DNA from: a bacterium
GTDB taxonomy: Bacteria; Cyanobacteriota; Vampirovibrionia; Obscuribacterales; Obscuribacteraceae
NCBI GenBank assembly: GCA_030431355.1
Contig: JAUIJG010000101.1
Coordinates: forward strand, 1 to 13,771
Length of the DNA: 13,771 bases
Direction: 5' to 3'
The notes beneath the pieces are model-generated. The model was not told the DNA's origin. It saw nothing but the letters and a program-made list of their open reading frames with translations, and ran no database searches. This document shows positions 1 through 6,962 of the stretch, in pieces. A program made the position numbers and the translations under genes. The first letter of the stretch is position 1. Each line of letters opens with the position of its first letter.

Positions 1-84
1 GATGGTATATCTTTCGCTTGTGGTCAGATTGACCAGAACGGGCATTCTTCCTGCGCCGCCAGAATTTTGGTCTTCCATGGTCAT
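1..84 (-). CDS. N-terminus of a possible FHA-domain protein (partial, runs off left edge)
   Basis: Reading leftward from an ATG at 84-82 gives 28 open codons, MTMEDQNSGGAGRMPVLVNL followed by TTSERYTI, to the window edge. A purine-rich ribosome-binding stretch, GGAAAGAG, lies about 6 bases upstream. The PVLVNLTTSERYTI segment resembles the first two beta-strands of a forkhead-associated (FHA) domain, a phosphothreonine-binding module in which a hydrophobic strand is followed by a short turn and 'y.l' before the iGR motif. The diagnostic GR, S and NH residues would lie outside the window, so this is a guess from the opening strands. The gene would start 59 bp downstream of the 826-aa GT-C gene on the same strand, as the third member of that operon. 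A second ATG at 78-76 is an equally possible start. Any DNA-level explanation other than an N-terminus cannot be excluded. Confidence 0.45.
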   Translation of the reverse strand, partial: MTMEDQNSGGAGRMPVLVNLTTSERYTI

Positions 85-143
85 GGTTCTCTTTCCGAAG
101 GTTTGGGTTGGGACTACGAAATGCATTCAAAAGACTATATTAA

Positions 144-2624
144 TTAGTCCAGAATTTCTAGGGTCAAGGGAGCGGAATATACGCCTAAATTTTTGCCATC
201 TTCCGAGAAACACCGGGCTCTAATCTGGCTATATCCACTTTGAGAGGCATTATAGGCGTCTCGGCCAATGTTAAATGACGGACTGCTTTCTTTACTTTCC
301 AGGGTTTTCTGAAGGGCAATTTGATGGTCCTGGCCTTCAAAGTTTTCAAAAAAGAAATTGACTTTACTTATCTCCAGTTCGACTTTCGAACTGCCAGGCA
401 GGGGAACTACCTCCACGGTCAATTTTTCCTTCGGATTTAGCCGGTATGTTCCGCAGTTATTGGAATTAACATTTTTTATAGTGATACCGGGCTCCAGGTC
501 GGATTCTGGGAGAAGGCGTGCACCTAATATCGAAAAGGATGTAACCGGTGGAAATTCTAAAAAGATGTTGTTTATGTATTTGAAAGAGTACCATTCCCAA
601 AAATTCGAGAGTGGTATGACCAACTTGTGGTTGTTGCCTTCCTGCGTCAATTTTGCCGGAAGATGGGTGGTGTGTTTCCGCGAAGAGCCAGGGCTCAATA
701 TGTTGTTTCCCATCCAGGATACGGATACCGGCTTCTTCTCTAACTCAGCCTGATCAGAAATATTGATTGTTAGTTCCAGATAGTCGTATTGAGTGGGCAC
801 TATATTTAGTGGCGCCACTTCCAGTCCCAGCCCGCCCTGTGCTCTGTTGAATTCAATGGCGTTATTTTTCAATGTTATCGGCGTAATATAGCCGCGACCT
901 TCCGAATAAGGAAGCAAAATCGGCTCTTTCGGTTGAGAATTTACCGTAACCAACTCGGGAATGTTTATTCTCTGCGGTTGGCCTGAGCTCTCCTTCTTGA
1001 ATTCGAGTCTCCTGAAGGCTCTCTTGTCGAAGTCCCACAAGAGAAACTCCTTTAGTTGCGAATTCTTCAGCGTATCTTTGAAGTGGTGTCTGTTTATCAG
1101 GTCATCTCTTCCGTACAAAACAGGGTCGAAAGTAAAAACTCTATCGGCTACATACTCTTTTGCGAAAGGAGGGGCAAGGGCTATCAGAACCGTGGGACCG
1201 TTCAAGATCATATGAGCACCGGCTCGATCTTTGGGGATGCCCAGAACAGCCAGCTTCTCTCCTGGTTTGAGTTCTTCTGCTTGCTGACGAAGAATTTCTG
1301 TTACCGCTCTTGTTTGTCTGCCTGCTTCGATCCAGACCGAATTGTTTTTGGCGCTCACCTTTACGAATGTCAGGACAAGAAGACCCATGGCGAGCAGGGA
1401 TAGAACTAATTCTCTTGTCTTGAAAGAGGGTTTGTCTGTCGCATCTGGTGTGGTGTCGGATGACATTTTCCATGGGGCAAAAAGTAGTGCCGGTAGAAGC
1501 ATTGCCAGTGGTGCGGTGGCGAAGAATAAGAATCTCATCCCTTCAAGGTTATAGCCAAGACCGAAGAGTTGATAGATGGGAGCGAGGCTGGTGGCAAGAA
1601 AAACAAGAATTAAAAGAATCAGTCGTTTGGGAAATACGCCATAGAGTAATCTTGCTCCCACTAACAGGGCCGAGATTGAGTAGGCTGCAATTAAAAGCGT
1701 TCTAAAGACTCCCCCATCTTCCATCAATTCGTAGTTGAAAGGTAGAAGGATTCTTCGGTAGGAATCTAAGTCTGTCCAGCGGGTGATCAAGCTGGATATT
1801 TGAGTCGCTCCAATGCTTCCTGTATAACCTCCGGTAAAAGTTCCCAGAGTAGCGAAACGAATAAGGAAATAAACCACGGTGGCAATCGCGAAGGCAAATA
1901 GTACCGGTTTACTTGATTTCAACCTTTCTAGAATCTCAGATGTTATGCTTCCGGAGCCGTCTTTTGTACTGTCTTTGCAGTATAAAAAGGCAAGAGTGCA
2001 TGCCACTACCGGTAACCCTATGGCCATCTCTTTGGTGGTTATCGCTATTACAAAAGCTACTAAAGAGAGGTAGAGCCATCTGGGCTTTCGGCTATCGATA
2101 TAGCAGGTGACAGCCAGGAGACCGGCCAGATAAAAGGAGAGACAGACTATGTCGACCCTGCCGACTACCCAGGATACGCTCTCACAATGACGTGGGCAGG
2201 TAATGAATATGGCGGCGGAGAAAAACGCTACCAGGCTGGAGCGAACATCACCCCAGTAGGCGGTAAGTTGGCGAAGGATGAAATAGATAAGACCGCCACA
2301 AGCTAAATAGTGAATGGAATTTGTCAGGTAATATCCACTGGCTCTTATGCCCCAGAAGGCGTAGTCGATGGCTAGGGAGATGAGAAGCCATGGTCTGTAA
2401 ACAGCCATGGAAGGGATTTGCATGTAGTTGCCGGTGAAGTTGCTGAATAACTTGCCCAGATCGCCTTTGAAAATCTCAGACACATAGGCGATTTCACCGA
2501 AGTCATCAGCAAGAAAATAACTGCCTATGACGCGTGAGTATGTCAGGACAAAGAGAACAATCAAAAGCGCGAAATGCAGAGCCGGATTGAAAGCGATCTT
2601 TTTTGTAGTTGCTTTGAAGGACAT
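144..2624 (-). CDS. GT-C membrane glycosyltransferase (TMTC/PMT-like) with long soluble C-terminal half
   Basis: This 826-aa protein has about 10-12 hydrophobic segments between residues 15 and 425, then a soluble half of about 400 residues. The first extracytoplasmic loop carries an acidic pair (ADDF, D40-D41), the usual catalytic position in GT-C enzymes that use polyprenyl-phosphate sugars. Residues 143-158 (CPRHCESVSWVVGRVD) and TKEMAIGLP (197-205) match the 'HPxHxExVxxVxGRxD' and 'sKE...lP' pattern of TMTC-like O-mannosyltransferases and related bacterial proteins. Here, however, the first His is Cys. The C-terminal part (about 490-826) is beta-rich, with no TPR repeats and no family I can name. 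It probably lies outside the cytoplasm and could bind acceptor or glycan. The start ATG is 3 bp after the stop of the upstream 970-aa GT-C gene (TAA AAA ATG on the minus strand), so the two are probably translationally coupled. The general GT-C call is solid; the sugar and acceptor are unknown. Confidence 0.85.
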   Translation of the reverse strand: MSFKATTKKIAFNPALHFALLIVLFVLTYSRVIGSYFLADDFGEIAYVSEIFKGDLGKLFSNFTGNYMQIPSMAVYRPWLLISLAIDYAFWGIRASGYYLTNSIHYLACGGLIYFILRQLTAYWGDVRSSLVAFFSAAIFITCPRHCESVSWVVGRVDIVCLSFYLAGLLAVTCYIDSRKPRWLYLSLVAFVIAITTKEMAIGLPVVACTLAFLYCKDSTKDGSGSITSEILERLKSSKPVLFAFAIATVVYFLIRFATLGTFTGGYTGSIGATQISSLITRWTDLDSYRRILLPFNYELMEDGGVFRTLLIAAYSISALLVGARLLYGVFPKRLILLILVFLATSLAPIYQLFGLGYNLEGMRFLFFATAPLAMLLPALLFAPWKMSSDTTPDATDKPSFKTRELVLSLLAMGLLVLTFVKVSAKNNSVWIEAGRQTRAVTEILRQQAEELKPGEKLAVLGIPKDRAGAHMILNGPTVLIALAPPFAKEYVADRVFTFDPVLYGRDDLINRHHFKDTLKNSQLKEFLLWDFDKRAFRRLEFKKESSGQPQRINIPELVTVNSQPKEPILLPYSEGRGYITPITLKNNAIEFNRAQGGLGLEVAPLNIVPTQYDYLELTINISDQAELEKKPVSVSWMGNNILSPGSSRKHTTHLPAKLTQEGNNHKLVIPLSNFWEWYSFKYINNIFLEFPPVTSFSILGARLLPESDLEPGITIKNVNSNNCGTYRLNPKEKLTVEVVPLPGSSKVELEISKVNFFFENFEGQDHQIALQKTLESKESSPSFNIGRDAYNASQSGYSQIRARCFSEDGKNLGVYSAPLTLEILD

Positions 2625-2627
2625 TTT

Positions 2628-5540
2628 TTAAAGAATCTCGTACCCAAGTGCGGTCGGATAATGTGGCATCTTTCTTATGGTGAGGCTGCTTTTCAGCCAC
2701 TTCAATCTGGCTTTTATAAGATTCTCGAACTGTTTGTCATCGAGTCCGCCCAATCTTGAATCCGGTTTGTAAAAGGTCCCGAAGTATTGCGTTCCATCTG
2801 CTACTCCACCTTTTGCCATGGAGACTTTTATCTCTTCAAGTCCTTCGAAGGTGGATGGTACAACCGGGAAGCTGAATGCGAACTCATTCTTGCCTTTTTG
2901 TAAATCAATGCTGGATGGAACCCAGGGAGATTTGTAGATTCCTGCCTTTGAGGAAACAAGAGCTTCGACATTGACAGGGAGTTGGATGTTCGCGTCTATC
3001 TCCGAATCTATTGTGCCTTGGAAAGTAACCATCCAGACATCGTCTTTCCCAAACGATAAGTCCGGATAGGTTATTATTTTGATACTGTCTGTGGTGCCGG
3101 TAAAAGGTCGGCTTCCGTCTTTGGCTACTGAACTAATAATTTCATTGGAGCCAGCTGCCTTGCCCGGTGCCAGGAGCAAACGAATATTGTATGCACCGGT
3201 CTGTTTGCCGGGGTCACTGGATAGATCGGATTCAACTTGATAGGCTCTTTGAACCGGATATTTTTCATCGAAGCGCGAGTCCGTAAAACCGAATTCGTTC
3301 TCGCATCCGTAGAGAAACTTCTCCCAGGAATAGCGACCAACACTGGGAATCCAGACTGCGTTCCTCTCGTCTCCGTCTATGTATGAGCCGAAGAAGTTTG
3401 CTTTTCTATCGGATTTTGCCTCAAGTTCAACGACCAGGGACGAGGAACTTGACTGCAATGCACTGGATATAATCTCTTGCGGTACGGGGAGAATGAACCA
3501 CTGGCGAGGATCTAAGTTGGCTCCTCCTGCGGCTTCCAGCACTGATTTGTAAATGTCCTCGCACTCATAGAAGAGAAGCTCTCCCTGGGATTCCTTTCTT
3601 TTTGAGAGTGTTTTTAAATCCTGGGCAAAAGGCATGATTGGGAGGAAAGTCTCCTGGACCGGCTGGTTGTTTATCTTGACGCGACTGAATTGACCCAGGT
3701 CTTTCCAGTTGGATGAATCAATCAGCAGATAGGCGTCCTTCTGGGTAAGCTCTTCCTTCTTCTCCTTCGGGAGATAAATTGATTGCACCAAAGAGTTCTT
3801 CTGCCCTGCTTGTCTGGAGAGTGGTGTATCCCATTCGAAGAACCTCTCCTGGGCTCTCAAGGGTAGGGTAATGAAAGGTATAGTGGCCAGGGCCATGGCT
3901 ATCGTCAATGCTGCTGAGTATTTGCTGCTGCTGCGGGCCACCAGGAAAATACCACCGAATAACAAAAGAGTTGGAACAAGCTTGATCAGACCGATGATTA
4001 CCAGCGAAAGAGTTAAATTGCTGGAGCTATCGCCCAGCACCTGGACCAGGTGAGGTAAATAGTCGGGGCGAGTGAAGATGGATAGACCGATGATTCCAGC
4101 CAGATAGAGCCCTCCTGCCAGCTTGCGGCGAAACGCTGCTTCGGAGGAGAGCTGTTGACTTAGATAGAACAGTCCTGCCCCGGAAAACAAAATAATGAGA
4201 GGCATAGAAGTGAGAGCGTATCTGGGCACGGTGATGAAGAAGAAGTAGGCACTATGCAGGGCTGCGAGCAGAAGAACTAGAATCCTCAACTGGATTTGTT
4301 TCTGATTCGCTTTCTTTTCTGCATCTTCCAGGATCTCGCTCTCCTGGTCTCCGGCTTTGCTTTGGGCAAGCAGGCCTACACCGATACCCAGAGCTGCCAG
4401 CATCAGGCATAGCTGGTGGTAGAAAACTTGGATATTTTCGCCAAATGGTCCAATAGGGGTGCGGAAGTCATTCCATGGAAACTTGAAGAGCCTCAAAGGT
4501 TTGTCCATTAGCAATTTTATGAAACGTGAATGGCTCTCTTCGTACCTTCGATGCATCAGCTGAAGGAAGCTGTGCTCTTCTATTCCTCTCCCATCCGGAT
4601 ATGGATAGGACAGCCATCCCTGGGCGCTTACGTCCAGACCGACAAAGAGATTGTAATGACCGAGCCTGTCTTGCACCAGGGAACTCTTGCCCACAGCCAG
4701 GTTTTGCATGACGTTGAGGGGGATCATAACCAGGGCCAATCCCAAAAGGGTCAGAATGATGCTTTTTTTGAATATCAGGCGACCATGGTCGGCGAAGAAA
4801 GTGAGAAAAGCCAGGGTTGCTCCGGTGACTAAGAATAGTGCCGATCTTGTTATTTGCAGGACTGCCAGGCAGCTGCCCATGAGCAAAGACCACTTCCACT
4901 TACCGGAGAAATGAGAATAGGTGAGTAATGCCAGGCTGGCCATGAGCCAGAAAGCTGCGTATGACTCAGAATAGAGCCGCAGAGAGTTGACTATGAAGCC
5001 TGGATAGAAGGCAGTCAGGAGTCCGGCAAAGATTCCAGTCGGTCGGTTCCAGAGCCGAATCCCCACATAAGCCGTGCATGCGCAGGTCAGGGAAGTAATC
5101 AGGGAGTGAAAGATAACCGGCGCGTAGAGATATTCTGGCAGCAGTTCATTGCCGGTGACCACATAGGAGAAAAGTATGAAGAGCGGAAAAGTGGGACCTG
5201 CTCGGTGCAGCATCTCTTTCATCGGTAAGAATAGCTGATGAAGTTCGTCGGACCTTTCGACAGGCAATAGACCCAGGCTGAAGAGCAAAATATCCTGCCA
5301 GCGACCGGCAGCTTCGCTGAATACAGAAGCGATGGTTTGGGCGCCCCTAAGATATTCGGAGGCATCGCAGGAATAGGTAATAACTTCGTGCCCGTCAAAG
5401 AATGCGAACCATAGCCGCAAAATGAGAGCCACAAGAAATGTAGCGCTTACTATGAGCAAATTTCGGAATGACCAGCCGGAATCTGCTCCAGGCTCTTTGC
5501 GATCCAGATCTTTTGAGTTTTTCAGCTCCACCGAAGACAT
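2628..5540 (-). CDS. GT-C membrane glycosyltransferase (GT39/ArnT-like) with large soluble C-terminal domain
   Basis: A large integral-membrane protein of 970 aa from the start chosen here. Hydrophobic segments run from about residue 26 to 563. CDASEYLRGAQ (about 58-68) fits the 'D.xxY...A' loop-1 motif of the PMT_2/ArnT-like GT-C group, followed by HRAGPTFPLF (112-121) and VPRYALTSMPL (about 438-448), the usual 'RY.lp..P' of a late helix. Such enzymes move a sugar from a polyprenyl-phosphate carrier to an acceptor outside the membrane. Residues about 563-970 are soluble, beta-rich and unrecognised. I chose ATG 5540 because GGAGG sits 10 bases upstream (5551-5555). An in-frame ATG at 5591 would add 17 residues (987 aa) but has only AAGGTGG about 12 bases upstream. 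The stop precedes the next GT-C gene by 3 bp, making this the first gene of the minus-strand operon. Two adjacent, differently built GT-C enzymes with oversized C-terminal domains suggest sequential steps or different acceptors. Confidence 0.85.
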   Translation of the reverse strand: MSSVELKNSKDLDRKEPGADSGWSFRNLLIVSATFLVALILRLWFAFFDGHEVITYSCDASEYLRGAQTIASVFSEAAGRWQDILLFSLGLLPVERSDELHQLFLPMKEMLHRAGPTFPLFILFSYVVTGNELLPEYLYAPVIFHSLITSLTCACTAYVGIRLWNRPTGIFAGLLTAFYPGFIVNSLRLYSESYAAFWLMASLALLTYSHFSGKWKWSLLMGSCLAVLQITRSALFLVTGATLAFLTFFADHGRLIFKKSIILTLLGLALVMIPLNVMQNLAVGKSSLVQDRLGHYNLFVGLDVSAQGWLSYPYPDGRGIEEHSFLQLMHRRYEESHSRFIKLLMDKPLRLFKFPWNDFRTPIGPFGENIQVFYHQLCLMLAALGIGVGLLAQSKAGDQESEILEDAEKKANQKQIQLRILVLLLAALHSAYFFFITVPRYALTSMPLIILFSGAGLFYLSQQLSSEAAFRRKLAGGLYLAGIIGLSIFTRPDYLPHLVQVLGDSSSNLTLSLVIIGLIKLVPTLLLFGGIFLVARSSSKYSAALTIAMALATIPFITLPLRAQERFFEWDTPLSRQAGQKNSLVQSIYLPKEKKEELTQKDAYLLIDSSNWKDLGQFSRVKINNQPVQETFLPIMPFAQDLKTLSKRKESQGELLFYECEDIYKSVLEAAGGANLDPRQWFILPVPQEIISSALQSSSSSLVVELEAKSDRKANFFGSYIDGDERNAVWIPSVGRYSWEKFLYGCENEFGFTDSRFDEKYPVQRAYQVESDLSSDPGKQTGAYNIRLLLAPGKAAGSNEIISSVAKDGSRPFTGTTDSIKIITYPDLSFGKDDVWMVTFQGTIDSEIDANIQLPVNVEALVSSKAGIYKSPWVPSSIDLQKGKNEFAFSFPVVPSTFEGLEEIKVSMAKGGVADGTQYFGTFYKPDSRLGGLDDKQFENLIKARLKWLKSSLTIRKMPHYPTALGYEIL

Positions 5541-5880
5541 GGAAGAGTTTCCTCCCGGGGCTCCACCTTGGAAGGGATTATTCTCTCTCATGAGGTGTTC
5601 AATCCACCTTGAGTGCTATTAACAAATGTCAGTCAGCGTTACCTGACTTTGCAATTTTTCCAGTCCGGGGCTGTAATATAGTCGGCAGAAAACTTGCTCC
5701 ACAGCGAATCCTGAAAATAGATCGGCAAAAACGATTTAGAATTGAGATCTTCGTACATATAAGTAACAGGTAATACTTGTCTGATTGTGATAAGAGATAT
5801 GTCATATTGGGCAAGATTAAATCGTTACACGCTCCACTCACACCCCGTTCCCACCTCTTTGAAGAAAGCGCTCCTTCCAA
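5541..5880. promoter_or_regulatory. Divergent intergenic region between the GT-C operon and the TPR gene
   Basis: About 340 bp (289 bp if the upstream GT-C start is used) separates two divergent genes, so both promoters should lie here. I found no convincing -35/-10 pair on either strand. An imperfect direct repeat occurs at 5678-5693 (ATAGTCGGCAGAAAAC) and 5717-5732 (ATAGATCGGCAAAAAC), 15 matching positions with two single-base gaps, about 39 bp apart. It could be a regulator site or chance. An 83-codon open frame on the minus strand (5629-5880) has no family resemblance and no good ribosome-binding site, so it is not called as a gene. Confidence 0.4.
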
Positions 5881-6849
5881 ATGACCTGGCAGAATTACCT
5901 AAATCATGCATCTCAGTTCGTTAATCAGGGTAAGTATGCTGATGCCGAGCGCATTATTTATCAGGCATTCAATGAAGCTCGCGCCCAAAATGATAGAGAA
6001 AAAATCTACACTTCTCTGGATCTGCTTGGATACCTGTCTTTTGTGCAAAAAGAGTATGCCAAGTCTGAGCAAATCTACAAATACGGAGCCCAGGTCAAGA
6101 TAACGGTTTTGGGTCAGGATCATATTGAGATTGGAAAGACACTGAAGAATCTCATTGCAGCTGCATATCAGCTGAAACAGTATGAGCAAGTGGTCTCCTA
6201 TGCCAAAGAAGCTTTGAGAATATACGGGCTAAATTATGGAAACACGCATGCCGAGTGCAGGCAGCTTGCTACTAACCTGGTGGAGCTTTTGAAGTGGTTA
6301 CAGAGGATTCCTGAAGCAGATGAGGTGAGGCGTCTGTATCTTGAAGTTAAGCCTGTGCAGCAGCATTACCAACAGCCAGTACAACAGCCCGCGCAGCAGC
6401 AGCCTGTGCTACAACAACCTGTCCAGCAGCAGCACTATCAACAGCCCGTACAGCAGCAGCAGCCTGTCCAGCAACAGCACTATCAACAGCCAGTGCAGCA
6501 GCAGCCTGTCCAGCAACAGCACTATCAACAGCCAGTGCAACAACAACCAGTTCAGCAACAACACTATCAGCAGCCGGTGCAACAGCAGCCAGTGCAGCAG
6601 CAGCCGGTGCAACAGCAAGCCGCCATCAACCCTGCCGCCCAGAGGCATCTTCAGAACCTGCAGAACCAGCAAGCAGACCAGCAACAGGATCAGGATGCTA
6701 ATAAGAAGAAGAAAGACTATTCAAACTTTGCCAAGAGCGTTTGCGATGTTTGCCAGATGCCCTATGAAGGCTCGGAGTGTTTGCGGTGTACATCTGGTCA
6801 AATTGCGGTATTTGACCCTTCCAGTCGACTGGGGAACGATTTCGGTTAG
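5881..6849 (+). CDS. TPR protein with (PVQQQ)n low-complexity region and C-terminal zinc-ribbon-like motif
   Basis: This 322-aa soluble protein shows no signal peptide or membrane segment. Residues 3-155 contain three to four TPR helical pairs of the kinesin-light-chain/TPR_12 type (for example VLGQDHIEIGKTLKNL at 76-91, and YEQVVSYAKEALRIYG at 101-116), a protein-protein interaction fold. Residues 158-246 are almost only P, V, Q, H and Y: four copies of a 14-residue unit PVQQQHYQQPVQQQ (one with an extra Q) starting at 180, 195, 209 and 223, plus single PVQQQ units at 237 and 242. After a Gln/Lys-rich linker, C288-x2-C291-x8-C300-x2-C303 makes a four-cysteine zinc-ribbon-like module. The ATG at 5881 follows a weak GAAGAAAG 12 bases upstream. 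I do not recognise a characterised homologue. A scaffold or adaptor role is inferred from the TPR plus zinc-site architecture. It may be transcribed with the following GT4 genes (113-bp gap). Confidence 0.85.
   Translation: MTWQNYLNHASQFVNQGKYADAERIIYQAFNEARAQNDREKIYTSLDLLGYLSFVQKEYAKSEQIYKYGAQVKITVLGQDHIEIGKTLKNLIAAAYQLKQYEQVVSYAKEALRIYGLNYGNTHAECRQLATNLVELLKWLQRIPEADEVRRLYLEVKPVQQHYQQPVQQPAQQQPVLQQPVQQQHYQQPVQQQQPVQQQHYQQPVQQQPVQQQHYQQPVQQQPVQQQHYQQPVQQQPVQQQPVQQQAAINPAAQRHLQNLQNQQADQQQDQDANKKKKDYSNFAKSVCDVCQMPYEGSECLRCTSGQIAVFDPSSRLGNDFG
6352..6618 (+). repeat. In-frame tandem repeat encoding PVQQQ / PVQQQHYQQ units
   Basis: The core consists of four 42-bp units (first unit 45 bp) beginning at 6418, 6463, 6505 and 6547, then two 15-bp half-units at 6589 and 6604, preceded by a degenerate copy from 6352. 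The second and third units begin with the same 35 or so bases, suggesting recent duplication. The fourth has several synonymous CAA/CAG and third-base changes (CCA-GTT, CAA CAC). Length variation by slippage in multiples of 15 or 42 bp would keep the frame. Confidence 0.9.
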
Positions 6850-6962
6850 CTGGTATCAGATGTGGTGTGCTGATTCAGCGGGCGTTGTGTTCAGAGGCAT
6901 CTTATCCTTATCGTAATGCCGCAGCCGCATTTCAATGATAGATTGAACGTATCTCGTGTATC

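Noticed and set aside
4468..4899. 143-codon open frame on the minus strand inside the 970-aa GT-C gene
   Set aside because: It is a shadow frame of a well-supported membrane enzyme on the same strand, with low-quality, Pro/Arg-rich composition and no domain.
5629..5880. 83-codon open frame on the minus strand between the GT-C operon and the TPR gene
   Set aside because: It has no clear ribosome-binding site, no recognisable domain and odd composition, and it fills the region where promoters of two divergent genes are expected.
6352..6618. CAG/CAA-rich repeat considered as a CRISPR array or non-coding satellite
   Set aside because: Units are contiguous without unique spacers and stay perfectly in frame with the TPR protein, so it is a coding repeat. 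Antisense and +1 open frames over it (for example 6341-6916 and 6409-6684) are by-products of the repeat.
6850..6962. Gap between the TPR gene and the first GT4 searched for a terminator or promoter
   Set aside because: No stem followed by T-run and no convincing -35/-10 pair was found.
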